Made by a program: the position numbers and the translations under genes. The notes under the pieces are model-generated. The model made no database searches, was not told the origin of the DNA, and was given only the letters and a program-made list of their open reading frames with translations. Source: JAIRNF01 sp031551125 (GTDB lineage: Bacteria; Bacteroidota; Bacteroidia; Bacteroidales; UBA932). Taken from it: DNA of 64,000 nucleotides. Location of the stretch: NCBI GenBank assembly GCA_031551125.1, contig JAVBOB010000013.1:124001-188000 (forward strand). The letters run 5' to 3'. This document shows positions 25,872-34,903 of this stretch, piece by piece; position 1 is the stretch's first letter, and the number at the start of each line of letters is the position of its first letter.

Positions 25872-26129
25872 TTAGGCTGTCGGTTCTCCTATCAGCTCCT
25901 TTGCCAAGTTTAAAATAGTGGGGTCGTCAAAAGAAACAAAACCACCGTTGGGTCCTTGCTCAAAATGAATCCCGCTGGTAGTTCCTTTATCAAACTTAGT
26001 AGCACCAAAGTAGTTGCGTACGGTATCCGCACTAATGTTCAACTTGTCAGCTATTTGCTGCATGCTGCCGTGGGGAAGCGCATCCTTAATCCTTCTTAAC
26101 TCGTTGAAGGTGATTGTAATTCTCTCCAT
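25872..26129 (-). CDS. Small helix-turn-helix DNA-binding protein
   Basis: 85 residues. A helix-turn-helix is visible in SMQQIADKLNISADTVRNYF (about 22-41), preceded by an N-terminal helix; the C-terminal half is rich in Gly/Phe and less regular. Similar small proteins occur widely in Bacteroidales and are annotated as DNA-binding proteins; targets are unknown. It has its own terminator and is transcribed alone. Confidence 0.7.
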   Translation of the reverse strand: MERITITFNELRRIKDALPHGSMQQIADKLNISADTVRNYFGATKFDKGTTSGIHFEQGPNGGFVSFDDPTILNLAKELIGEPTA

Positions 26130-26286
26130 GACCTTTTAAGCTATTAAAATGTTATTGTACATCGTTAACTAGTGGGTTCTCTATGACGGTCAAGCTCTTC
26201 TGCTTTTTTCTTACCATAGGAACACTCTGCAAGGTAGAAAAAAATAAGATTTCAACAAAATAAATAAACCTATCACCCTGAATATT

Positions 26287-26339
26287 GGGCAAGAGCTACG
26301 AATACTTTAAAACATCATAAATATACCTTACTCTTGCCC
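26287..26339. repeat. Inverted repeat GGGCAAGAG / CTCTTGCCC
   Basis: A 9-bp stem with a 35-nt loop, just downstream of the S9 peptidase stop codon. It may act as a weak 3' end, but no T-run follows. Confidence 0.4.
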
Positions 26340-26352
26340 CGTAAAAGCTATT

Positions 26353-29157
26353 CTACTCTACGTTCAAGCCCCAATCTTTCCCTTTTTTGGTAGCCGGAAC
26401 ACCGGAAACTATCCATTCGGCAGGCTTATCACCCTTCAGGTGGTAATCAAAGAACTGTTGTAAGCGTATGCTCAAGTCTTTGCGGTTGCGACGCTCCATA
26501 AGGTTATGCGCTTCACCATTATACTGCAGCATCCATACCTGCTTACCTAAGCGACGAAGTGCGGTAAAATATTCAATTCCCTGATACCAAGGAACAGCGC
26601 CATCATTATCGTTATGCATAATTAGCAGGGGAGTTTCAACCTTATCGGCAAAGAAGAGCGGAGAGTTTTCTTTATATAAATCAAATCCGGCCCACAAGTC
26701 TTTTCCAATGCGGCTTTGCTGGTGCTCATACTGGAACTGGCGAACCATGCCCGACTCCCAGCGAATACCGCCATAAGCACTGGTCATGTTAGAAACAGGC
26801 GCTCCTGCTCCGGCAGCCTTAAACATGTTGGTTTGCGTAACAAGGTAGGCAACCTCGTAACCTCCCCAGCTTTGTCCCTGTATTCCCATATTTGCTTTAT
26901 CCGCCCACGAATTTTTACACAGCTCTTCAGCGGCGGCTACTATTGAGTTATAGGCACTCTTACCCGGATGTCCGTCAGTATAGTAAATATCAGGCGAAAG
27001 TACAATGTACCCTCTACTGCAGAAGAAAGGAATATTGATAGTAGAAGCGCTTGGCGCAGGTTGCATGTAGCGGTGCAAATCATCGGTATGCTTTTCGTAG
27101 AAATACATTAAAACCGGATATTTTTTATTTGGATCAAAATTTTCAGGTTTGTAAAGTATAGCCTGAGCATCTATTCCGTCAAACGTTTTGTAGTTCATCA
27201 GCTCGGCTGTACCCCAGTTATAATCTTTTTGCTGAAGGTTAATATCACTCAGCTGTTGAGTGGTTTTCCACCAGTCACCGGTAGCATAAAGGTTAGGAGT
27301 AGTAGTAAAATTACCTTTGGTAAACACAAATGTATTACTACTTTGTGCTTTTACAGGACGTGAGAATGAGTAGCCGTCAAGTACTCTGACAACCGGAACA
27401 GCTTTTGGCTTGCTCATATCCTTAGTATAGAAACCGCCCTTCTTCGAAACGTTGTCAAATACGCTCAACAGTAACATTTCCTTTTCACCTATTGCCTGAG
27501 CCTCCGGATCGGTTTTGATATAACGGAAGGTTAGCTTACCATCTCGTCCCACACCATTGGTAATGTTAACAGGAGCAACATTTCCGGTTGGGTCAACCTG
27601 CCAAATATCGTATTGATCATACAGTAGAATAGCTATATCTCCTTCCAACCACCCGGCAGCTCCGTATGCGTTGGGGTCGCTCGGCGTATCATTCTTTTCA
27701 TTCCAAAAGTTTACCGGAATATTTTTTGTTAAGCAAACGGTGGCTCCGGTTGCTACACTATACGCATAATATTGACGTTCTTTCTCATCATACCAGCTAA
27801 TAAACTTTCCTTGAGGAGATAGACCAAAGTTACCCTGCAAACCTTTTGTTACAGGCTTACGCTCCCCGGTTGTAAGCGAAACAACATACAAGTCATTTCT
27901 CAGATCACCTTCCCACTGCAATTCTATTCTGTACTTCTTATCATCTGCGCCAACAGCATAAGCCTCTTCCCCATCCTTTGTAGTAGAAATATTCGGCAGG
28001 TCGGTATTAGCCAGCTGCAACACCTTACTTTTATCGCTTAGCTGTATAACTGCCAAGTAAGAACGTTTTAGCTCCTTATCTAAACCCTTTAACTGCATAG
28101 GCTGAATAAAATCATCGGCATAGTGCCAAACGTCAAGCTTGGCAATTTCAAAATCGTAAAGAGTGGTATCTTTCGGCTCAGGAATAGGAGCTGTTCCAAA
28201 GAACAAGCGCTGTCCGTTTTTACTGAACCCTAACTTTCCATTCTCGCTCACCGCCCAGTTGGCAGGCATTCCGGCTGTACCTTGCTCAACCAGCACCGAA
28301 GCCGTGTCCATAGGGCTTGTATAGTAGTATAACTTGTATATTTTAGGATCGGCCTTTGCGCTATCACGTTCGGCAACATAGGCAAGTTGAGCACTATTAT
28401 CGTCAAAGCAGAATCCCTTAAAACGCCCCTTACCGTTGCTTATCATCTTTTGAGCTCCGGTAGCGGTATTGTAAAGTACAACACCGGCCTTAGCAAGGCT
28501 GTCCTTTGAATTAGGATTAATATTGGCAACCAGCAGCTGTCCGTTTTTGCTGAACACAAAATCTGTTACATAGCGAATAGTATCTTGCTTTTTAGTTGCC
28601 AGCTGACGAATAACCAGCGGTGTTCCCTCTTCTTTTTCTTTCTTCAGCACACCCTTTTTCTTCGATGTATCGGCAGGCGGATCTAGCAGATAAGCCAAGG
28701 CATTAGCCGCCTTTTCAGGAACCTTGAATGTCTTTACATACGGTATTTTTTCAACACTCCCATTTGAGAGGGTAATGATAGCCAGTGAGTCCTTCGGCAT
28801 ATCTTCCGGCTTTTTCTTTTTAATTTTCGCATCACGAACCTGCGAGAATAGCGGTTTAATAATTGACACTGCAAGCTGGGAATCATAGCTCAAGCTAAGC
28901 TGAGAGCCGGATGCCGGAGTAGTCCAGTACCCTCTGGGGATTTGAGTTGCAACCTTAGTTTTAAGGTTAGTAATAACCAACATACCGTCACCATCCTGAG
29001 GAGTAATGGCATATACGGCAAATTTTCCGTCGTTAGTGAGTTTTTCATCAGTAATACGCTGCCAGCTGTCATAAACCGAATGGTTTAGCGGTTTCTTTTG
29101 CGCCTGCACCGAAAGTGCAACCAGCACACAAGACATGAATAAGGCGATTTTTTTCAT
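26353..29157 (-). CDS. S9 family peptidase (prolyl oligopeptidase-like, exported)
   Basis: 934 residues with a signal peptide (ALFMSCVLVALSVQAQ). The long N-terminal half is an irregular beta-propeller. The C-terminal alpha/beta-hydrolase domain carries Ser in GQSWGGYEVAY (about 800), Asp in HNDNDGAVPW (about 852) and His in NGEAHNLM (about 886), the full triad. Larger than DPP4, and of the acylaminoacyl-peptidase type common in Bacteroidota. It begins 23 bp after tsaB, so it may be co-transcribed with it. Likely role: periplasmic peptide degradation. Confidence 0.88.
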   Translation of the reverse strand: MKKIALFMSCVLVALSVQAQKKPLNHSVYDSWQRITDEKLTNDGKFAVYAITPQDGDGMLVITNLKTKVATQIPRGYWTTPASGSQLSLSYDSQLAVSIIKPLFSQVRDAKIKKKKPEDMPKDSLAIITLSNGSVEKIPYVKTFKVPEKAANALAYLLDPPADTSKKKGVLKKEKEEGTPLVIRQLATKKQDTIRYVTDFVFSKNGQLLVANINPNSKDSLAKAGVVLYNTATGAQKMISNGKGRFKGFCFDDNSAQLAYVAERDSAKADPKIYKLYYYTSPMDTASVLVEQGTAGMPANWAVSENGKLGFSKNGQRLFFGTAPIPEPKDTTLYDFEIAKLDVWHYADDFIQPMQLKGLDKELKRSYLAVIQLSDKSKVLQLANTDLPNISTTKDGEEAYAVGADDKKYRIELQWEGDLRNDLYVVSLTTGERKPVTKGLQGNFGLSPQGKFISWYDEKERQYYAYSVATGATVCLTKNIPVNFWNEKNDTPSDPNAYGAAGWLEGDIAILLYDQYDIWQVDPTGNVAPVNITNGVGRDGKLTFRYIKTDPEAQAIGEKEMLLLSVFDNVSKKGGFYTKDMSKPKAVPVVRVLDGYSFSRPVKAQSSNTFVFTKGNFTTTPNLYATGDWWKTTQQLSDINLQQKDYNWGTAELMNYKTFDGIDAQAILYKPENFDPNKKYPVLMYFYEKHTDDLHRYMQPAPSASTINIPFFCSRGYIVLSPDIYYTDGHPGKSAYNSIVAAAEELCKNSWADKANMGIQGQSWGGYEVAYLVTQTNMFKAAGAGAPVSNMTSAYGGIRWESGMVRQFQYEHQQSRIGKDLWAGFDLYKENSPLFFADKVETPLLIMHNDNDGAVPWYQGIEYFTALRRLGKQVWMLQYNGEAHNLMERRNRKDLSIRLQQFFDYHLKGDKPAEWIVSGVPATKKGKDWGLNVE

Positions 29158-29180
29158 ATTGGGTTTGGGTTTGATTGATA

Positions 29181-29864
29181 TCAGAGTAGCGATTTTTTAG
29201 AGCTGGTAACAATAAAGTCTTTCAGGTATAACGGCTCAAAGTATGCCGTATCAACAAAATCTTTACGTAAATACCTATCGTATGCAATAGGTATCATCCC
29301 AATGGCTGAATGTGCAACTTCTAAAAATACAGCATTTGGCGATAGAATGGTTTCTTTGCATTTTGCTGCACCATTGCCAAAAAAGGCAATACGTTTAACG
29401 TGCAGCATATCGGAGAAACTTTGCTCATTTATAATCTCCGCACTTGTGCTGTTTACAGGTTCTCCTGTAGTATTAAAAAGCGCCGTATATACCTCCATAC
29501 GTCGGGCATCAATCATGGGGCATAGCAAATCAACCTGAGGGTTAAGCTGCATTGCCAGCATGGTAAGTGATTGTAAGCTGTTTACGGCAATAAGCGGCTT
29601 CCCCGTACCATAGCAAATACCTTTTGCGGTTGATACGCCTATGCGTAATCCGGTATAGGAACCGGGGCCCTCACTTACCGCAACCGCATCAAGGTTGGCC
29701 ATTGAAACATTTTGTTCTCGCAATAACGTTTCAATATAGGGAGATAGCAATCGCCCATGCGCCATCCCATCATTGCTTTCAAGATGACCCAGTAACTTAT
29801 CGCCATCAGATAACGCTATGGAACAAACCTCGGTTCCGGTTTCAATACTAAGAATTAACGGCAT
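29181..29864 (-). CDS. tsaB: tRNA threonylcarbamoyladenosine synthesis protein TsaB
   Basis: An ASKHA-fold partner of TsaD in making t6A37 on ANN-decoding tRNAs. 227 residues. N-terminal LILSIETGTEVCSIAL (about 3-18), then SPYIETLL, VSEGPGSYTGLRIGVSTAKG (about 63-82), and MIDARRMEVYTALF (about 117-130) are all diagnostic. It starts 12 bp after a terminator that follows the upstream adaptor gene, so its expression may rely on readthrough or on an unseen promoter. Confidence 0.93.
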   Translation of the reverse strand: MPLILSIETGTEVCSIALSDGDKLLGHLESNDGMAHGRLLSPYIETLLREQNVSMANLDAVAVSEGPGSYTGLRIGVSTAKGICYGTGKPLIAVNSLQSLTMLAMQLNPQVDLLCPMIDARRMEVYTALFNTTGEPVNSTSAEIINEQSFSDMLHVKRIAFFGNGAAKCKETILSPNAVFLEVAHSAIGMIPIAYDRYLRKDFVDTAYFEPLYLKDFIVTSSKKSLL

Positions 29865-29875
29865 CTGTCTTTGCT

Positions 29876-29915
29876 TAAAAAACAGCCTTTCCCCTCAAAG
29901 TAGAGAGGAAAGGCA
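29876..29915 (-). terminator. Terminator between the adaptor gene and tsaB
   Basis: On the reverse strand GCCTTTCC...GGAAAGGC followed by TGTTTTTT. It lies after the efflux adaptor gene (29957-31219) and just before tsaB. Confidence 0.8.
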
Positions 29916-29956
29916 ATAGTACATCGGAACGCCTAAACAGCATTCGGTTAATTGTA

Positions 29957-31219
29957 TTACTTCGTTTCCTCGAATAGCTTATCGACAGGAACTATTTTCA
30001 CCAAGGTTCCCTTCCGTAGCCGCTTAGATATGGCGTTGTACGGGGCTGTTACCACCTCATCGGTTTCACTAACTCCACTTACTTCAATGTAAGAGTTATC
30101 CTGAATACCTGTCTTTACGGTTACAACTTTCACTTTATTATCAGGTTGCACAACAAAAACCATAGTTTGCAGCTTATCCTCAGCTTTAGCAAGCTTGGTG
30201 CTATCCTTCTTCGTACTATCGCTAGAGGTCAAGTCCGTACGAGCCGTTATTGCCTGTATGGGAACACTTAACACGTTTTCTATTGTTCTGGTCTGGATGG
30301 AAACAGAAGCCGACATTCCGGGAAGCAGCTTCGGCAAAGCCTCCTTACCATCAGCGGTAGAGAGAAGTAATATCTTCACCTCGAAATTGGTTACCTGATC
30401 GGCTGTGGCGGTTAACGCTTTAGCCGAATTAGCAATCTGAGTAACTACGCCCTTAAACTTCTTATCCGGGTACGCATCAACATCAACAACAGCGGTATCA
30501 TTCAGCTTCACGCGGGTAATGTCGTTCTCGTTCACATCAACAAGCACCTCCATAGCGTTAAGGTTGGCTATTCTCAGCATTTCCGTTCCGGCCATTTGAA
30601 CTGTTCCAAGCACACGCTCGCCTATCTCAATGCTTAGCTTCGATACTGTACCGCTCATTGGAGCATATACGGTAGTCTTATCCAAATCTTCGTTGGCTTT
30701 TTTTAGCGATGCTTCGGAGTTGCTAACATTAAAGCGTGCTGCATCAACCTCTTTCTTGGCTACATTATACTGTGATTGTATTGCCTCAAAATCGGCATCC
30801 GAAACTACTTTTTGTTCATGCAGCTGCTTATTGCGGTTGAATGTTTGCTCGGCTTGTACCAGCTGAGACTCGGTTTGTGCCAAACGAGCTTTGCTGGAGT
30901 TAAGTATTGCCACAGCTTGGTCACGCAGCGATACGTAAATATCCGGCTTTATCTTCAACAACAGCTGACCTCTTTCAACCTTATCCCCCTCCTTTATATT
31001 CAAGGCAACAATTTCACCGGATACATCGGGACTTAACTTTACTTCGGTTACCGGCTGAATCTTACCGTTAGCCGGAATAGCTTCGATAATAGTACGCAAT
31101 TGTGGTTTTTCAACGGCGACCTTTAAACCTTCCGGTTTGCTGAACAAGCCGGAACATTTTCCGATAACCAGCAACAGTATTACCGTAATAACGGTAAGAA
31201 TAATGTACTTTCTTTTCAT
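29957..31219 (-). CDS. Efflux periplasmic adaptor subunit (MacA/HlyD type)
   Basis: 420 residues; one N-terminal membrane anchor (about 5-23), then a lipoyl half (VKLSPDVSGEIVALNIKEGDKVERGQLL), a long coiled-coil hairpin (about 95-190), the second lipoyl half (VYAPMSGTVSKLSIEIGERV), a beta-barrel and a membrane-proximal domain. It links an inner-membrane pump to TolC. It follows the tolC-like gene with a 28-bp gap, but no pump gene is adjacent on either side, so the transporter is encoded elsewhere. Confidence 0.88.
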   Translation of the reverse strand: MKRKYIILTVITVILLLVIGKCSGLFSKPEGLKVAVEKPQLRTIIEAIPANGKIQPVTEVKLSPDVSGEIVALNIKEGDKVERGQLLLKIKPDIYVSLRDQAVAILNSSKARLAQTESQLVQAEQTFNRNKQLHEQKVVSDADFEAIQSQYNVAKKEVDAARFNVSNSEASLKKANEDLDKTTVYAPMSGTVSKLSIEIGERVLGTVQMAGTEMLRIANLNAMEVLVDVNENDITRVKLNDTAVVDVDAYPDKKFKGVVTQIANSAKALTATADQVTNFEVKILLLSTADGKEALPKLLPGMSASVSIQTRTIENVLSVPIQAITARTDLTSSDSTKKDSTKLAKAEDKLQTMVFVVQPDNKVKVVTVKTGIQDNSYIEVSGVSETDEVVTAPYNAISKRLRKGTLVKIVPVDKLFEETK

Positions 31220-31247
31220 AGCACGAAGTAAGGTTTTATGTTAGCGC

Positions 31248-32594
31248 TTACAGCTTAAGAGGAACACCCTTATAGAAATCCAAAATTTTAGTTTGGAATA
31301 TATACTGATACTTAGACTGAATAAGATCTGATTGCGCTTTGGTAATATTATTTTTTGCCACATTGTAATCGGTGGCATCGACCATTCCAAGGTTAAACTT
31401 TTGCTCCACATAACGGAATGATTCCTCAAGCGCACTTACGTTCTTTTGCGAAGCATGGTAGCGTTTCAAAGCCGCTTCTGCATCAGTTTCAGCCTGCTGT
31501 ATTTCCTTATACAGGTTATTTTTTATTGTTTGCAGCTGAAGTTCGGAATTACGTAAGCTAAGCTTGGCGTTACGTACATTTGTACGGGTCATCCATCCGT
31601 TGAAAATAGGAATGCTCAAACCCAACGACACTCCCGAAGAAATATTGTCCTTGAACTGATCGCCGAAGCTGGGAGTGTAGTAATTTGTGCCATCAAACAG
31701 CTTGGTAGCATCAGAAAAGAAAGTTCCAATTTCACCAGACAAAGATAATGAAGGGTAATACCCTCCACGCGCAATAGACAATGATTTTTCAGCACTCTTC
31801 AAGCGTAGTTCAGCACTTTTTACCTCCGGTCGCGATTCTGCATTTTGATCAAAGATTCTATCAACATTTTGAAGTGGAACCATTTCAGGGAGTTCTCCCA
31901 GCTGAGGAGCGCCCACCCTAAACGTTGTATCATGTTGTAAATCTAATAGCTGTTTTAAGTTCAAGTACGACAAGGTAATTTTATTCTGTGCAGTAACCAG
32001 CTGAACTTCTTCGGTAGCCTGCTGCGCTTGCAGCTCAAGGTAAGCACCTATAGTAGCATTTCCTGCATCAACCAACTTTTTGGTTTTGTCAAGCTGCCTT
32101 CCGGTTGTTTCCAGCTGGCCTTTCGCTACTTGCAAGTTCTCCATGTCCAGAAGAATTTGGAGAAAAGCGCCGGCAATATTCAGCGACAAATCATTCTTCA
32201 GCTTCTCTACATCTTGTGTAGCGGCCTGAAGGTCTATTGAATTCTTTTTAATCGTATTTTGCCTTTGCAAACCTCCAAACAAAGGAACAGAAGCACGAGC
32301 TCCCGCGCTAGCTCTGGCATTACGGGTGTCCACATATTGAATGTTTGCTTGGTCAAACGAGCGCCCCCAGTTAATGCCGTAACTACCACTACCGGATATA
32401 TCGGGAATAAGGTCTAACTTGGATTGCAGCAAAGCGTTTTCACTTCGGTCAATATTTAGCTGCTCCTGCTTTACTTGAAGGTTGTTGGTCAGCGCATAGC
32501 TAATGCATTGTTCTAATGACCACATTTTTTGTTGGGCAACAGCTCCGCCTGCGCATAGTGCAAGTGAAAGACAAAGAATTGTTTTTTTTACCAT
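31248..32594 (-). CDS. TolC family outer-membrane efflux protein
   Basis: 448 residues: signal peptide (about 1-20, ending AVAQQ), then two outer-membrane efflux repeats rich in coiled-coil, e.g. LEQCISYALTNNLQVKQEQLNI (start about 25) and VKSAELRLKSAEKSLSIARGGYYPSLSLSG (about 265-294). First gene of a two-gene unit with the adaptor. A -7 element lies at 32725-32732. Confidence 0.9.
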   Translation of the reverse strand: MVKKTILCLSLALCAGGAVAQQKMWSLEQCISYALTNNLQVKQEQLNIDRSENALLQSKLDLIPDISGSGSYGINWGRSFDQANIQYVDTRNARASAGARASVPLFGGLQRQNTIKKNSIDLQAATQDVEKLKNDLSLNIAGAFLQILLDMENLQVAKGQLETTGRQLDKTKKLVDAGNATIGAYLELQAQQATEEVQLVTAQNKITLSYLNLKQLLDLQHDTTFRVGAPQLGELPEMVPLQNVDRIFDQNAESRPEVKSAELRLKSAEKSLSIARGGYYPSLSLSGEIGTFFSDATKLFDGTNYYTPSFGDQFKDNISSGVSLGLSIPIFNGWMTRTNVRNAKLSLRNSELQLQTIKNNLYKEIQQAETDAEAALKRYHASQKNVSALEESFRYVEQKFNLGMVDATDYNVAKNNITKAQSDLIQSKYQYIFQTKILDFYKGVPLKL

Positions 32595-32724
32595 AACCGG
32601 AATTGTTTCTTAAATCAGAATGCGCCTAGCCCAACTAAGATATACATGGCTTCTGTTTAGACGCACTAAGATGGGTTTAGTTACTATATGCCGGAAATCT
32701 CAATGCCCACAGCTCATGTGGGTA

Positions 32725-32732
32725 CAAAGATA
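32725..32732 (-). promoter_or_regulatory. -7 element TATCTTTG (reverse strand) for tolC-adaptor unit
   Basis: CAAAGATA on the + strand. It predicts a 5' leader of about 125 nt for the TolC-family gene. Confidence 0.55.
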
Positions 32733-33012
32733 AATTTTTTCTCATAAGAACTGAAGGTTGATACATTTAGCTTTGCTGTAATTGAGATATACGGTTCAAC
32801 CAAGTTCTTCAACCAAAATTATGCCGTATTTTATAAAGCACTGAAAAACAAAGTATTGAATCTGAATAAAAGAAAATATGGTCTTCAAAATGTTCGTTTC
32901 CGAACACTTCCCGTTCGATCTTATTACACTACGGCCAAGCAATCCGCAAGTCTCCACAGACTGCTGTATAGCATATTAGCGCTAACTCAAACTGCAAACC
33001 ATAGATAAGCAC

Positions 33013-33178
33013 GTCATTGCGAGCGAAGCGAAGCAATCTCTCGAATAGAACAGATTGGTTAGCTACGCTGCCCTTCGGGTCGCTTCGCTCGCTATGACGG
33101 GGACTTGCTTGCCGCTCTCTCTAAAATTCACACCCTTGCGGATTTTGCGAATCCTTTGCGTTCCTTGCGGTAAAAATC
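33013..33178. repeat. GTCATTGCGAG-type palindrome and TTGCGGT-type repeat in the 32595-33205 gap
   Basis: CGTCATTGCGAGCGAAGCGA (from 33012) is answered by TCGCTTCGCTCGCTATGACG (to 33100), an imperfect inverted repeat. Next comes CTTGCGGATTTTGCGAATCC and TTTGCGTTCCTTGCGGTAAA (about 33134-33174), another repeat type common in bacterial intergenic DNA. The rest of the 611-bp gap (32733-33012) is AT-rich, with one small hairpin TGTTCG-TTTC-CGAACA near 32890-32905; no gene seen. Confidence 0.7.
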
Positions 33179-33205
33179 TATCGTAGAAAATCCAACTTCT
33201 TATTT

Positions 33206-34330
33206 CTACAAATGCTTTTCGTAGCAACGGCGACGCAAATACGGCTCAGCATCGTAGTTTTTCCATACGGAAATGGCGTTGTGGTTCGATTCCAGCTGTT
33301 GGTTGGAAATAGCCGTTTTTACACCTAAACGAATATAGGCCTTGTTAAGTTCGGTGTAGTAGATAGAGTGTATGCCACGGCTTTGCCAGTCGGGGTGCAC
33401 GCCGTTAAGGTAAAGGTCTATTGAATCGTACTTTTTTAGTGCGCGTAAGACGTGAATAAATCCAAACGGAAACAAACGTCCGCGTGCCTTTCGAAATGCT
33501 CCCGACAGGCTGGGCATACTTATCCCAAAGCCCACCACCTTATCGTTTTCATCAATTAGAAAGCACAACAAGTCAAGCCGTATAAACGTGAAGTACTGCT
33601 TGATGTAACGCTCTATTTCCTTATCGGTAAGCGGAGCAAAGCCGTAAAGGTTGGAGAACGCAAGGTTTAGCGTTTCGAAGAAGCTGCGTGCGTATGGCAT
33701 TATATCTTTCTTCCTTTTGAAGTTGCTTATGCGAAGCTTATACTTTTCGAGTAGCAGCTTATTTATACGCTCAACCTTCTCGGGCACCGGTTGTGAGGCG
33801 TTAAACTTTAGCTGTAGCCAGTCCTCAGCCCCTTTGTACCCTAACGCTTCAAGGTGTTGTGGGTAGTGGGGATAGTTGTATAGATTAGCTATGGTAGGCA
33901 GCTTATCAAAGCCATCAACAAGCATACCTTCGGGGTCCATATCGGTAAATCCCAGCGGGCCATGAATTAACGTCATACCCTTGCTTTTTCCCCATTTCTC
34001 AACGGCGCTAAGCAGGGCGCGTGCTACTTCAATGTCATCAACAAAGTCAATCCAACCGAAGCGAACGTTTTTTGTATTCCAAATCTCGTTAGAGCGGGTG
34101 TTGATTATTCCGGCGATACGCCCTACTATTTTTCCGTTGCGGTAGGCGAGAAAATATTTGGCCTCACAGTAGTCAAATGCGGGGTTTTTATCACGGCTCA
34201 GCGTTCCCAGTTCGTCAGAGATGAGAGGTGGAACCCAATAATCGTTTCCTTTGAAAAGCGTAAATGGAAATTTAATGAACTGCTTGAGCTCTTTTGAAGT
34301 GGTTACTTCTTTTATGGTTATTGAAGACAT
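33206..34330 (-). CDS. GNAT-like acyltransferase fold protein (YghO-like)
   Basis: A 374-residue protein with an N-terminal acyl-CoA N-acyltransferase-like segment (FFLAYRNGKIVGRIAGIIN region, about 64-80) and a second GNAT-like half at the C-terminus (VVGFGISMPSL about 263; LNGVHPDWQSRGIHSIYYTELNKAY about 308-332, given here in pieces). The same family includes proteins proposed as bacterial ceramide synthases. The next gene upstream (34904-36112) is an SPT-like enzyme, which makes an N-acyl transfer to a sphingoid base a reasonable inference. No experimental function can be read from the sequence. Confidence 0.75.
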   Translation of the reverse strand: MSSITIKEVTTSKELKQFIKFPFTLFKGNDYWVPPLISDELGTLSRDKNPAFDYCEAKYFLAYRNGKIVGRIAGIINTRSNEIWNTKNVRFGWIDFVDDIEVARALLSAVEKWGKSKGMTLIHGPLGFTDMDPEGMLVDGFDKLPTIANLYNYPHYPQHLEALGYKGAEDWLQLKFNASQPVPEKVERINKLLLEKYKLRISNFKRKKDIMPYARSFFETLNLAFSNLYGFAPLTDKEIERYIKQYFTFIRLDLLCFLIDENDKVVGFGISMPSLSGAFRKARGRLFPFGFIHVLRALKKYDSIDLYLNGVHPDWQSRGIHSIYYTELNKAYIRLGVKTAISNQQLESNHNAISVWKNYDAEPYLRRRCYEKHL

Positions 34331-34903
34331 GGTGATATACTTGATTTATAAAAGTATGTGACAGAATAGTTCTCTAACTACTGCAAGCTAGTTCTGCAAG
34401 GTTTTTCTTCTTCATTCTTTTGTCTTGATACAAAAGAATCAAAAAATCAAGACGGGCTTACGCTATACGGTTTTCCATGGTTTTGCTTTTCCTCCGGAGG
34501 AACGCAACCCCGTCGACTTACTCCGAAACGGTTGCAGTCTTACTATTTAGCAAATTGCTTGTTATTGAACCTCGGACAAAGTCCTGTAAACAAAAAATTC
34601 CGATGATGAGAATTTTCCGTTCAAGCGAAGCCGTGAGGCGGAGCGCGTTAAAATTCTCAAGCGTTTTTTGATTCTTTTTTCCGCAGAAAAAAGAATGAGA
34701 AAAATTGCATTCTTCTTGTAACTTATGCGAAAAATCATACTAAATGAACGTTTTGGCTACTATTTTTCAAGGATCATAAACTTGTATTGAATGCAAAAGC
34801 GTACGATTTGCCTTTTAAGACATTTTCTCGTACGCTTCTCCATTGTTGCTTACCTTCCATAAACCAATTGCCAATTGTTCATTGTCAATTGTTCATTATA
34901 TAT
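34331..34903. repeat. Repeat-rich gap: AAAGAATCAAAAAATCAAGA element and hairpins
   Basis: From about 34405 to 34705 lies a repeat with TTCTTTTGTCTTGATACAAA and AGAATCAAAAAATCAAGACG at one end and TTTTTTGATTCTTTTTTCCG then AAAAAAGAATGAG at the other, an imperfect inverted pair. A 9-bp stem AGCGTACGA/TCGTACGCT follows at about 34798-34838, and ATTGCCAATTGTTCATTGTC direct repeats at about 34866-34898. A frame of 64 codons in it is not credible as a gene. Confidence 0.65.

Noticed and set aside
34477..34671. Open frame of 64 codons
   Set aside because: Inside a dispersed repeat; residue mix is not protein-like.
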